DNA from: Rhizobiales bacterium UBA3584
GTDB taxonomy: Bacteria > Pseudomonadota > Alphaproteobacteria > Rhizobiales > Devosiaceae
Direction: 5' to 3'
Length of the DNA stretch: 33,433 nt
NCBI GenBank assembly: GCA_002375765.1
Contig: DFMV01000025.1
Location: 1 to 33,433, forward strand
The notes beneath the pieces are model-generated. The model was not told the origin of the DNA, ran no database searches, and worked only from the letters and a program-made list of their open reading frames with translations. Every line of letters starts with the position of its first letter. Positions within the stretch are counted from its first letter, which is position 1. Both the position numbers and the translations under genes were made by a program. Of this stretch, positions 24,534 through 32,289 are shown piece by piece.

Positions 24534-24591
24534 TCCGGTTCAGCGGGGCCGTACCGATTTGCGCCAGACGGGCTGCGCCTGAAACCGGATC
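24532..24591. repeat. Inverted repeat at the convergent IMPase/lacI ends
   Basis: GATCCGGTT-CAG (24532-24543) and CTGAAACCGGATC (24579-24591) can pair over 12 bp with one bulged base and a 35-base loop. It spans the 3' ends of both convergent genes. It could contribute to termination but lacks a U-tract. Confidence 0.3.
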
Positions 24592-25571
24592 GGCTCCTGC
24601 ACTTCAGTGACGTGAGTGGGATGATCAATCAGCTTTACGACATGATCTGCAATCTGATCGACCGGCTGACGGAATGTCGTCAGCTCATAGGAGGACCAGC
24701 TCGCTTGCTCGATATCGTCAAAGCCGATCACGCAGAGCTCGTCAGGGACCTTGAGCCCGAATTCGTTGCGGGCCGCGTCCAAAAAGCCACAGGCCAGAAG
24801 GTCGGTTACACAGAATATGCCGTCGGGTCGCTCGGACTTGCTGAGCACCAATCGCGCCGCTTCAACACCCGATTGATAGGCGGTTGGCCCAAGCCGGGTC
24901 ACATTGACATCGACCGAGGCGTCTTTGGCCGCCTCCACGAATGCCTTTTCGCGCGCCGAAAGCGACGCAGAACCGACCGCCGATGCAATGACTGCCAGTC
25001 TCCTGCATCCAGCCCGATAGAGCATATCGAAAGCCTGGCGAGCGGCAGTTCGGTTGGTGACGACAATGGTTTGGGGCCCTGGAACCGGGTCGTCGCGATT
25101 GACCAAGATGACGTGTTGGCCGTTGCTGAGGCATGTCTCGATCAAGGAGGCGGCCGGCTGGCCGGACAGCACGATTGTCGCGTCGGCTCGGTAATGCAAT
25201 GTCTGTCGAAGCGCCGCTTCTACTGTTGCATTCTCCCCAGAGGAATTGATGATCATGGCCACCTTGTCGGCAGCCTGCAACCTGCGGGTCAGTGCTTCGA
25301 TCATCTTGGCCTGATAGGGCGTATTGATGTCGGCTACGACCAGCGAGACGATATTGCTGCTGTCGCGGATTAGGCCGCGGGCGAGATGATTGACGTGATA
25401 CCCAAGCTCTTCTGCCGCCTCGAGTACGCGCTTGCGGGTAGCCGGTGAAACGCTGGCGCCATTTGTAAACGTTCGCGAAACAGCTGAGCGTGAAACCCCG
25501 GCTCGAGCGGCCACCTGCTGCGCACTGACGAAGGATTTTCCCGGTGTTCGTCCCGACCTGTCGTGCTTCAT
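24540..25571 (-). CDS. LacI family transcriptional regulator
   Basis: 343 residues from the ATG at 25571. The N-terminal helix-turn-helix reads VSAQQVAARAGVSRSAVSRT, followed by the LacI hinge region (ATRKRVLEAAEELGYHVNHL) and a periplasmic-binding-protein-like sensor domain (NIVSLVVADINTPYQ, GPQTIVVTN, PDGIFCVTD, ELCVIGFDD). A longer frame to 25691 would cover the operator at 25613 and is rejected. It is convergent with the phosphatase gene. The palindrome 42 bp upstream matches those before the ABC operon and the DSP operon, so autoregulation plus control of both units is proposed. The effector is probably a sugar or polyol derived from the imported substrate. Confidence 0.93.
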   Translation of the reverse strand: MKHDRSGRTPGKSFVSAQQVAARAGVSRSAVSRTFTNGASVSPATRKRVLEAAEELGYHVNHLARGLIRDSSNIVSLVVADINTPYQAKMIEALTRRLQAADKVAMIINSSGENATVEAALRQTLHYRADATIVLSGQPAASLIETCLSNGQHVILVNRDDPVPGPQTIVVTNRTAARQAFDMLYRAGCRRLAVIASAVGSASLSAREKAFVEAAKDASVDVNVTRLGPTAYQSGVEAARLVLSKSERPDGIFCVTDLLACGFLDAARNEFGLKVPDELCVIGFDDIEQASWSSYELTTFRQPVDQIADHVVKLIDHPTHVTEVQEPIRFQAQPVWRKSVRPR

Positions 25572-25612
25572 GCTGACCCTATCCAAAGGCGACCTGTATT
25601 GTAGCAGCAATT

Positions 25613-25626
25613 TGCACAGCTGTGCG
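25613..25626. promoter_or_regulatory. LacI-type operator palindrome, site 3
   Basis: TGCACAGCTGTGCG, one base from the perfect palindrome at 15873, placed 42 bp before the lacI start codon. Fits negative autoregulation. Confidence 0.68.
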
Positions 25627-25789
25627 ACGAGTTCAACACCAAGGATTTCCTGCGCTTGTCCTCCTATAACCGGAACCGCGCCCGTGCGCAATTAGGCGTT
25701 CGGGCTGTCAGGCATGGTAGCGATCAGGTGCAACAGCGCTGGACGCGCCGCCACTTTAAGCCCGATCGTAGCGTCCCGGTTGACCATAT

Positions 25790-25803
25790 TGCACAGGTGT
25801 GCA
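25790..25803. promoter_or_regulatory. LacI-type operator palindrome, site 4
   Basis: TGCACAGGTGTGCA within a longer TTGCACAGGTGTGCAA, 78 bp before the phosphatase start at 25881. It differs from site 2 at one central base. Fits control of the phosphatase-transporter unit by the same LacI protein. Confidence 0.68.
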
Positions 25804-25880
25804 AGATTGGATGTTGGTGCGGTATATACCTCCCGGAACCGCACATTACACCGCGCATTTCCCTATAGAAGGATACTTGC

Positions 25881-26483
25881 ATGGCGCAGATTGCCCCCCG
25901 CTATGATCGCCCCGATATCAGCCTTGTCGCCACTGGAATTGGCGATGACGGAGTTTCGCTTTTTATCGGCGGATCGGACGGTGCGCGCGATCTCGATCTC
26001 TTGCGGGAGAAGGGAATTTCAACCGTCATCAATTGCGCGGTAAATCTCGATTTCAACTATGTTCTGGATCCTGCCCTACCAGCGGAGGCGGGCAAGGTCG
26101 CGACCGGACACGGTGCCATCCGCGCCTACAAGATCGGCCTGATCGACGGGGACGGCAATCCTTCGCGCATGATGTTGGCCGGGTATTACATTCTCGACGG
26201 CGCCCTCAAGCAGCAGCTTCCCGAACGCCCCAGCTATCCCAATCGCGAGCGTGGAAATGTCCTTGTCCATTGTCGCGGCGGCCGCAGCCGGTCGGTGGCG
26301 CTTGTGGCTCTCTATCTCGCCCGGAACCAGTCGGATCAATTCCCTACCTTTGAGGATGCGCTCACCCATGTGCGTACGAAACGAGAGTTGCGCTCTGACG
26401 AGTGGTTCGAAACGCCCAAGCCCATGCTGGTCGATGCAGCAAAGCAAGCGCTTGACGCCATTGAACTTTTAGAGGGGCACTAA
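25881..26483 (+). CDS. Dual-specificity/tyrosine-phosphatase-like protein
   Basis: 200 residues, ATG at 25881 with AAGGA upstream. The cysteine-phosphatase signature VHCRGGRSRSV gives CX5R with nucleophile Cys131 and Arg137; an acidic loop before it (LIDGDGNP, 88-94) can supply the general acid. Such small phosphatases act on phosphoproteins, but also on phosphoinositides and inositol phosphates. It is the first gene of the second LacI-operator unit, followed at once by a YjbB-like phosphate transporter, so it may remove phosphate from an imported small molecule (inference). Confidence 0.85.
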   Translation: MAQIAPRYDRPDISLVATGIGDDGVSLFIGGSDGARDLDLLREKGISTVINCAVNLDFNYVLDPALPAEAGKVATGHGAIRAYKIGLIDGDGNPSRMMLAGYYILDGALKQQLPERPSYPNRERGNVLVHCRGGRSRSVALVALYLARNQSDQFPTFEDALTHVRTKRELRSDEWFETPKPMLVDAAKQALDAIELLEGH

Positions 26484-26484
26484 A

Positions 26485-28137
26485 ATTAGCTCGACTCTCA
26501 TCCTTGTCGATCTGCTGGGCGCAGGTGCGCTGTTGCTCTGGGGGCTTCGCCTGATCAAGACGGGCATGCTGCGCGCCTTTGGTGCCTCGCTGCGCTACTG
26601 GATCGGCAGGAGCACAAAAAACCGGCTTTCGGCCGTGATCGTCGGTATACTGGCGACCCTGGCCGTCCAGTCCTCGACCGCGACCGCGGTCATAACTGCT
26701 TCGTTTGCGGCGCGCGAGCTGGTTTCCGGCATCATGGCCCAGGCAATCATGCTCGGCGCCAATATCGGCACCAGTTTGGCCGCCGTCATCCTTTCGCTCG
26801 ACCTGCACTGGCTGTCTCCGGTGCTCATTCTTGTGGGCGTAGTGACGTTCAGTCGCAGCCGCTATGCCGCCGGCAAGGGGGTGGGGCGCGCGATCCTGGG
26901 GCTGGGGCTCATGCTGCTCGCCCTGACGCTGCTGGGACGGGCGACTGAGCCCGTCAGAACCTCACAAACCGTCATCGAGCTGCTCTCCAGTCTAGGCGGC
27001 GCTCCGGCCTTTGCCCTGCTCTTTGGCTCGGCACTGGCCTTTCTCTCCTCGTCCAGCCTCGCGGTTGTGCTCTTTGTGGTGCTGCTCGGACAGGCCGGCA
27101 TCGTATCGCCGGAACTCTCACTCGTACTTGTTGCCGGCGCCAATCTTGGCGGCGCCATTCCGCCCTATCTCGCGGTGTATGGCGAGGGCGTGGAGGCCCG
27201 TCGGCTTGCGGCCACCAATCTGGCCATAAGAGCTGTTGGTGCCTTGGCCCTGACCGCGCTGGCGGGCATCATTGCGCCCTGGATGGAAGACGTCTGGCCC
27301 GATACGGGGCAACTGACACTGGTGGCCCATATTGGATTTTCCGCCGCTCTACTTATCATTTTTCTGCCATTGCTCGGCCCGCTGGCCAGACTTGCCGAAA
27401 AGCTGATCCCCAATGCAATCGAGGGCAAGGCCGTGCCGCGCTTTCTCGACGAGAGTGCTTTGACGACCCCTGCTCTCGCGCTCTCTGCCGCCGCCCGCGA
27501 GACGCTGCGGCTCGGCGACATGGTCCGGGACATGCTCGAAGCGAGTATGGAGGCGCTCCAGACGTCCGATCCGGGCGTTCGGAGCCAGCTTGCCGAGATC
27601 GAAAACGACATTGACAGGGTGCAGGGGGAGATCAAGATCTATCTCTCTCGCCTCGGCCGCGAGGAGCTCGATGACGAGGATTCCCGCCGGGCCACCGAGA
27701 TCATGTCCTACGCGGTCAATCTCGAACACATCGGCGATATCATAGACAACGGTTTGTCCGAACTTGCCGCCAAGAAGGCCAAGCGCAAGCTCACCTTTTC
27801 GGCCGAGGGACTGGCGGAAATCGTGGGCTTTTACGACAGGACGCTGGCGATCCTGCAAATCGCCCAGTCAGTTTTTCTTTCACGAGATCCCGATCTGGCC
27901 CGCCAGCTTGTCGCCTGCAAATCCGAAGTGCGGAAACTGGAAACGGATTCCGCCGAACGACACCTCGAGCGTCTGCGCGAACAGCGCACCGAAACAGTCG
28001 AAACCTCGGGGCTTCACCTCGACATTCTGCGCGACCTCAAGCGGGTTAACGCCCATCTGATTTCGGTCGCTTACCCAATTCTCGATGATATGGGCGCGCT
28101 CACCGATACCCGCCTGCGCCCTTCGCCCGAAAACTGA
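26485..28137 (+). CDS. Na+/phosphate cotransporter family protein with PhoU domain (YjbB-like)
   Basis: About 550 residues if translation starts at ATT 26485; the first ordinary start codon is TTG at 26533, giving 534. The N-terminal half has the duplicated NptA/PNaS repeats with LAVQSSTATAVIT and LSSSSLAVVLFV; the C-terminal third (from about 330) is a helical PhoU-like domain. It resembles E. coli YjbB over its length (for example TPALALSAAARETLRLGD), and YjbB is reported to export phosphate. Aligning with YjbB needs about 15 residues before the LLWG segment, which only the ATT start supplies. An in-frame TAG at 26470 excludes earlier starts, and GAGGGG lies eight bases before the ATT. It begins just after the phosphatase stop. 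Confidence 0.9.
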   Translation: MSSTLILVDLLGAGALLLWGLRLIKTGMLRAFGASLRYWIGRSTKNRLSAVIVGILATLAVQSSTATAVITASFAARELVSGIMAQAIMLGANIGTSLAAVILSLDLHWLSPVLILVGVVTFSRSRYAAGKGVGRAILGLGLMLLALTLLGRATEPVRTSQTVIELLSSLGGAPAFALLFGSALAFLSSSSLAVVLFVVLLGQAGIVSPELSLVLVAGANLGGAIPPYLAVYGEGVEARRLAATNLAIRAVGALALTALAGIIAPWMEDVWPDTGQLTLVAHIGFSAALLIIFLPLLGPLARLAEKLIPNAIEGKAVPRFLDESALTTPALALSAAARETLRLGDMVRDMLEASMEALQTSDPGVRSQLAEIENDIDRVQGEIKIYLSRLGREELDDEDSRRATEIMSYAVNLEHIGDIIDNGLSELAAKKAKRKLTFSAEGLAEIVGFYDRTLAILQIAQSVFLSRDPDLARQLVACKSEVRKLETDSAERHLERLREQRTETVETSGLHLDILRDLKRVNAHLISVAYPILDDMGALTDTRLRPSPEN

Positions 28138-28142
28138 ACCGG

Positions 28143-29768
28143 ATGCACAAGCTCGCCATCATCGCCGATCCGCACTACCACGAAGTTTTCGCCGGCTATC
28201 GCTTCTCCGGCGTTACGTTCAACGGGCGCGAGGGGGCCGCGATTCGCACGTGGGCCGATACCGCCGCCTCAACGCGGATTTTTAACGAAAGCCGGCTGGC
28301 TCTTTTGGCCGCGCTCGATACCTGCGTCGCTGAAGGCATCCGCACAATCCTCATTGCCGGCGACCTGTCCGATGATGGGCAGGTCGCGTCCATGGATGCT
28401 GCACTTGCGTTATTGACCCGCTACGAGTCTGAGCATGGCATCCGGTTCTTTCTAACGCCCGGCAATCACGATGTTTACGGTATGAGCGGACGGCATCACA
28501 CCAAGGCCTTCTATGATGGCGACGGCAATATCACAGCCATAACGAGCGATCCCGGTCCTGGCCAAGAGGCCGTGTTCGATCCAACCATGTTTTGCCGCTC
28601 CTATACCGATATCGCCACTCTCTGGGCACCCTTCGGCATCCAGCGTCGGGTCGAGGACTTTTACTGGGAATGTCCGTTTGGCGCAGGCGATGATTTCGCA
28701 AGTCGCATGTTCGACATGACCTCGCCGGACGGTTCGATCACCCACAGGCAGCTCGATCTGAGCTATCTGGTCGAACCCGAGCCTGGGCTGTGGATTGTCT
28801 CGATCGATGCCAATGTGTTCGAGCCGCGCAACGGCCACTCCGACAACACAAGGTCCGATGCTTTTCTCGACAGCACCGACGCGGGGTGGAACGCGCTGGT
28901 CCGCCTCAAGCCATTCATTCTCGACTGGCTCAAAAGTGTTTCCCATCGCGCACGCGAGCAGGGAAAGACATTGGTTTGCTTTTCGCACTATCCGGTGCTC
29001 GACACCTATGACGACACGCTCGAAAACGAGCAGCGTCTGCTCGGCGCCACCCAGGCAGTTCGCCGCACGCCCTCAGCCGAGACGGCGTTCGCGGTCGCGC
29101 AGACTGGCATCGGAATGCATTTTTCTGGTCACCTTCATGTCAGTGATACCAACACTGCTACGGTTGGCGGCAACGCGCTTACGAACGTTGCTATTCCTTC
29201 GCCAGTCGCTTTTCCACCCGCCTTCGCAGTCCTGAACACGGGGGAGGGCCGGTACCAGATCGACTACCGGCTTCTCAACCCCGCCGGTTTCGACGCCTTT
29301 TTTCCGTTCTACAGCCGCGAGGACCCCGACGGCCACTGGACCGGGCAGCAATCCTACGGCGATTTCCTTTATCGCCACCTGCGCGAACTGGTTGTCAATC
29401 GTTACCTGCCTTGTGAGTGGCCCTCCGATCTCGCCAATGCTTTGCAATCACTTTCGGTTTCCGCCTTGATCGACATTGCTAAGTCGCACGATCCAATCGA
29501 TCCGAGGACGGTTCGCGCTCAAGCTGGCGATGGCGGACCGACCGGGATAGACCTCGTCACCGACTGGTATGCGGCCCGCAAGGCCAGCGCCCTGGTCTTC
29601 CATTATGTCTCCGGGGCCCGCATGATGCTTTATCGCCAGTTGATGGATACCTATGCACTGGGCGCGTGGTCCGACCCCAATTGCCTGCAAGCCCGTATAA
29701 AACTGTTTCTGGAGATGATGGCACGCTATCTCGATGAGGAGTGTATCGTGCGCGGGGCCGCTGAATGA
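28143..29768 (+). CDS. Calcineurin-like metallophosphoesterase
   Basis: 541 residues, ATG at 28143, five bases after the transporter stop. The five metallophosphatase blocks are present in order: ADPHYHE (Asp9, His11), AGDLSDDG near 72-79, TPGNHD at 105-110, FSHYP, and FSGHLHVSD near 330. The family cleaves phosphomonoesters or phosphodiesters with two metal ions. There is no signal peptide, so it should act in the cytoplasm. The C-terminal third (after about residue 400) is a family-specific extension I cannot assign. With its neighbours it suggests stepwise breakdown of an imported phosphodiester or polyphosphate ester. Confidence 0.87.
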   Translation: MHKLAIIADPHYHEVFAGYRFSGVTFNGREGAAIRTWADTAASTRIFNESRLALLAALDTCVAEGIRTILIAGDLSDDGQVASMDAALALLTRYESEHGIRFFLTPGNHDVYGMSGRHHTKAFYDGDGNITAITSDPGPGQEAVFDPTMFCRSYTDIATLWAPFGIQRRVEDFYWECPFGAGDDFASRMFDMTSPDGSITHRQLDLSYLVEPEPGLWIVSIDANVFEPRNGHSDNTRSDAFLDSTDAGWNALVRLKPFILDWLKSVSHRAREQGKTLVCFSHYPVLDTYDDTLENEQRLLGATQAVRRTPSAETAFAVAQTGIGMHFSGHLHVSDTNTATVGGNALTNVAIPSPVAFPPAFAVLNTGEGRYQIDYRLLNPAGFDAFFPFYSREDPDGHWTGQQSYGDFLYRHLRELVVNRYLPCEWPSDLANALQSLSVSALIDIAKSHDPIDPRTVRAQAGDGGPTGIDLVTDWYAARKASALVFHYVSGARMMLYRQLMDTYALGAWSDPNCLQARIKLFLEMMARYLDEECIVRGAAE

Positions 29769-30358
29769 GCAGGGGCAGGGTACGTCATTTTGAGCTCGAC
29801 CAGGCCCTGGATCGGGCCGAGGTGGTTTTTCGCGCACGCGGATACGCGGGAGCCGGCGTCACCGACCTAATGGCTGCCATGGGTATAGGGTCAGGAAGCT
29901 TTTATGCGGCGTTCAGCTCGAAATCTGGACTGTATGAGCGAGTCCTCTCCCGTCATGCAAAGGCACGCCTCGGCGCTGCCAACGTCGCCCTTGCCCATCC
30001 CGATGCGCGCCAGGCGCTCGCTTGCCTGATCGACAGTGCCGTGGACGACCTTTGCCGGCCCGACATGCCCGGCTGCCTTTTCGTCCGAAGCGGCGCGCAT
30101 CATCTCGTGACTTCGGCACAATGCTGGGCGGGGTATCGGGCAGCGCTTTTAGGCGACATCACTGCCGCTTGTCGTCGTCTTGATCTTTCTGCCGCTGGCG
30201 CCAGTGCCTGCGCTGCGCGCGTCATGTTGATCCTTGATGCTCTCAACACCCAGGCGGTTGCCGGCTGCGATAGAGCGACGCTCGTGGCGACGGGGCAGGA
30301 CGCGCTCACCATCCAGCTCTTGGTCGCGCTAGAGGGACGCCGTTGGCTAGCGGCCTAG
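29765..30358 (+). CDS. TetR family transcriptional regulator
   Basis: 197 residues; ATG at 29765 overlaps the phosphoesterase stop by ATGA. The helix-turn-helix region is AEVVFRARGYAGAGVTDLM followed by GIGSGSFYAAFSSKSGLYERVL, standard for TetR/AcrR proteins. The C-terminal ligand domain has a MPGCLFVRSGAH segment seen in some TetR regulators of oxidative or aldehyde stress. As the last gene of the DSP-YjbB-phosphoesterase unit it may be co-expressed by chance or add a second input. Its target is not evident. Confidence 0.88.
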   Translation: MSRGRVRHFELDQALDRAEVVFRARGYAGAGVTDLMAAMGIGSGSFYAAFSSKSGLYERVLSRHAKARLGAANVALAHPDARQALACLIDSAVDDLCRPDMPGCLFVRSGAHHLVTSAQCWAGYRAALLGDITAACRRLDLSAAGASACAARVMLILDALNTQAVAGCDRATLVATGQDALTIQLLVALEGRRWLAA

Positions 30359-30460
30359 AGGAAACTCGCGCGGTTCAAAGGCGGCGCGCAAACCGCCGTC
30401 GCCATCGTCCTCGAAGGCCAAGACGACGATCAGCTTGGTCGGTTGTGTTGGTTTCGCCAT
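30347..30460 (-). pseudogene. Truncated small protein (MAKPTQPTKLIVVLAF...)
   Basis: A 37-codon frame with ATG at 30460 and a stop at 30347. The N-terminus MAKPTQPTKLIVVLAFEDD resembles, from memory, small hypothetical proteins of Hyphomicrobiales that are about 80 residues long; here it stops after the FEPREFP segment. It overlaps the 3' end of tetR by 12 bp, so it was probably cut when these segments were joined. It starts inside the tail of the gene at 30375-30632. Confidence 0.4.
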
Positions 30461-30632
30461 CTCTTTGCTCAAGTTCAGCAATCATCGCCCTGCAGGTCGC
30501 TTCGCCCTCGTCTGCACATTCGGCTTCCCGCCGATGGGCGGGGATGCGCTCAAACTCGGCCAGCCGCTTGCGATAGTAGGACAGCAGCGCTTCCCGCTCC
30601 TTTGTTGCGGGGCCGCCGGATGGAACGCGCAT
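30375..30632 (-). CDS. Small hypothetical protein downstream of the SRAP gene
   Basis: 85 residues from the ATG at 30632, which overlaps the SRAP stop as TGATG. The first 55 residues (with KEREALLSYYRKRLAEFERI and ADEGEATCRAMIAELEQ) look like a real helical protein; the Arg-rich last 30 residues run through the truncated ORF at 30347-30460 and may be a non-native tail. No family is recognised. A longer frame upstream lies inside SRAP and is rejected. Confidence 0.5.
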   Translation of the reverse strand: MRVPSGGPATKEREALLSYYRKRLAEFERIPAHRREAECADEGEATCRAMIAELEQRDGETNTTDQADRRLGLRGRWRRRFARRL

Positions 30633-31372
30633 CAGACCACCCCATCCTCTTTCACGCCGTTGGCAACGATCTGAAGCACGCCATCGGGCAGTGGGCGCTG
30701 CAGCCGCCTGGCGTCCTCCCAGGGTGCTGTCATCCACGTCTCGATGTCGTCGGGATCTGTCAGGATCACCGGCATGGCCTTTTCATGGATCGCGCCCACT
30801 TCCGCATTCGGCTCCGTCGTTAAAAATGCGAACAGGTCGGTGGTGACAATCCCTTCCTTGACCTTGCGCACGCTCGTCCATTGTGGTGCCCAGATACCGG
30901 CGAAAAAGGCCAGCGGACGGCTGTCATCAAAAGCGAACCAGATATCGCCACCAGCGTCCTTGTTGAACTCGGAAAACGAGGTAAAGGGCACAACGCAACG
31001 AAACTGAGGGGCCAGCCATCGTTGCCAATGCTTGCTGTCGATGTTGCGCACATTGGTGACACCGCGATCCGGCTCCATTTCGAGCAGGGTCTTGAACTCT
31101 TCATCAGTGAGGGTTCGCCCTTCCTTTTTCTGCAGCCTTTCCGCCCGGGCCTTGGCCGCCTTGAACTGAACGAACGAGCTGGTGGGCATGCCCCAGCGCA
31201 CCCGCGTCAATTCGCGCTCTCCTTCAAAGTTGCGAACGATGGGGGCGAGGTAGTCCGGGAAGATGGCCGTCTGGGGCGGGAAGTTACCGATGGCCGCCTC
31301 GTTCACCCGGAAGCCTTTGACGAGATCGCGGATGGCCTGGATGTTGGTGGTCACAGAATAAAGGTTGCACAT
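30632..31372 (-). CDS. SRAP domain protein (YedK/HMCES family)
   Basis: 246 residues. The chain begins MCNLYS; after Met removal Cys2 forms the thiazolidine cross-link with abasic sites in single-stranded DNA. The catalytic Glu in PFTSFSEF and the His in IHEKAMPVIL are present, and the length is typical. It protects abasic sites at replication forks. The gene is divergent from 31484, with a GTTC-N7-GTTC box between them, so SOS induction is likely. Confidence 0.93.
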   Translation of the reverse strand: MCNLYSVTTNIQAIRDLVKGFRVNEAAIGNFPPQTAIFPDYLAPIVRNFEGERELTRVRWGMPTSSFVQFKAAKARAERLQKKEGRTLTDEEFKTLLEMEPDRGVTNVRNIDSKHWQRWLAPQFRCVVPFTSFSEFNKDAGGDIWFAFDDSRPLAFFAGIWAPQWTSVRKVKEGIVTTDLFAFLTTEPNAEVGAIHEKAMPVILTDPDDIETWMTAPWEDARRLQRPLPDGVLQIVANGVKEDGVV

Positions 31373-31426
31373 CGGCTTTTCTCCCTTTCGCCCATACCAA
31401 CCGAAAATGTGAACACGCGCAATCTT

Positions 31427-31441
31427 GTTCTTACTTTGTTC
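31427..31441. promoter_or_regulatory. Putative LexA (SOS) box, alphaproteobacterial type
   Basis: GTTC-TTACTTT-GTTC is exactly the GTTC-N7-GTTC direct repeat bound by LexA in Alphaproteobacteria. It lies 55 bp before the SRAP start and 43 bp before the divergent hypothetical gene. Confidence 0.65.
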
Positions 31442-31483
31442 TCATTCTATGACTCGGTCCCTTGAGAGTCCATCGGGTGCGGC

Positions 31484-31984
31484 ATGTTCAAGGAAACCGA
31501 CAAGATCACACAATTCGGGCCGCCGGTCCTGGTCATCAAATGCGAGGACTGCAAGCGGCACGGGGAGATGAAAATTCACACGGCCGTCCGCCGCTATGGG
31601 TCCGATATCACGGTGGCGGAGTGGAAGAAAAAGGTCGCCCAGGACGGCGGGTGCGACCGTGTGGCCGAAGGACATTGCCGGGCCTTTGTGTTTCAGGAGT
31701 CCGTGACGTGGTGGGCCAGCCTTTCCGATGCCCAGCACAACGGATGGCGGCCGATATTACGCTGTCAACGGCGCCACTACGCCCTCAAGCGCGTCAATGC
31801 CTGTCCGCCCATCGAACTGGACCTGCGCAGCCTTGTGGCAACCCACGGGAGTGAGTGTCGTCTGTCGAAGCTGGAGCGCTGGGCCCGCTGCCCGCAATGC
31901 GGCTCCAGTGGCGCCACCATCCAATGGGCCCTGACCGACGAGGAAGCGCCGGATATGCCGGTTCGCCAGCGGGCAAGACTATGA
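31484..31984 (+). CDS. Hypothetical zinc-ribbon-like protein
   Basis: 166 residues, ATG at 31484. Two CxxC pairs, KCEDCK near residues 19-24 and RCPQCGSSG near 135-143, plus further cysteines (GGCDRVAEGHCRAF, LRCQRRHY), suggest a metal-stabilised fold. No known family is recognised. It is divergent from the SRAP gene across the SOS box and overlaps the next small gene by ATGA. A role linked to DNA damage is only a guess from that position. Confidence 0.7.
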   Translation: MFKETDKITQFGPPVLVIKCEDCKRHGEMKIHTAVRRYGSDITVAEWKKKVAQDGGCDRVAEGHCRAFVFQESVTWWASLSDAQHNGWRPILRCQRRHYALKRVNACPPIELDLRSLVATHGSECRLSKLERWARCPQCGSSGATIQWALTDEEAPDMPVRQRARL

Positions 31985-32211
31985 TGGCGCTACCGGCAAA
32001 GGACACCGGCCATGTCTATTATACCATTCACCTCAATGGCCGGGATCCCGCCTGGCCACAGCTTACCCTGGATGAGGCACGGGAAGCGCTTGCGGCTGGC
32101 ATTCGGTTTTCGGTTTATGATGAGTACAATAGGGAGTTCAGTGTCTCGATTCCATACTCGACGATCCGGCACGTTGATCGCGGCACGCTGACGATTATGC
32201 AGGACGCTTAG
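31981..32211 (+). CDS. Small hypothetical protein
   Basis: 76 residues from the ATG at 31981, which overlaps the stop of the preceding gene by ATGA. Text such as HVYYTIHLNGRDPAWPQLTL, then EAREALAAGIRFSVYDE, looks like a compact alpha/beta protein. No family is recognised. The frame is open back to 31855, but that part lies inside the upstream gene. Confidence 0.6.
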   Translation: MMALPAKDTGHVYYTIHLNGRDPAWPQLTLDEAREALAAGIRFSVYDEYNREFSVSIPYSTIRHVDRGTLTIMQDA

Positions 32212-32289
32212 AGCCCGGGGCTGGGAGTGAAGCGATATCGACTGGCTGACCGTTTTACCTAGTCGACCTTAAGACCTCTGGCGGCGGTG

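Larger units (their letters stand above)
25572..25880. promoter_or_regulatory. Divergent regulatory region lacI / phosphatase unit
   Basis: This 309-bp gap holds no convincing gene. It contains two palindromic operators (25613-25626, 25790-25803) whose centres are 177 bp apart. A TTGACC at 25780-25785 could be a -35 box with operator site 4 filling the spacer, and a TATATA at 25823-25828 is another -10 candidate. Neither promoter is certain. Confidence 0.5.
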
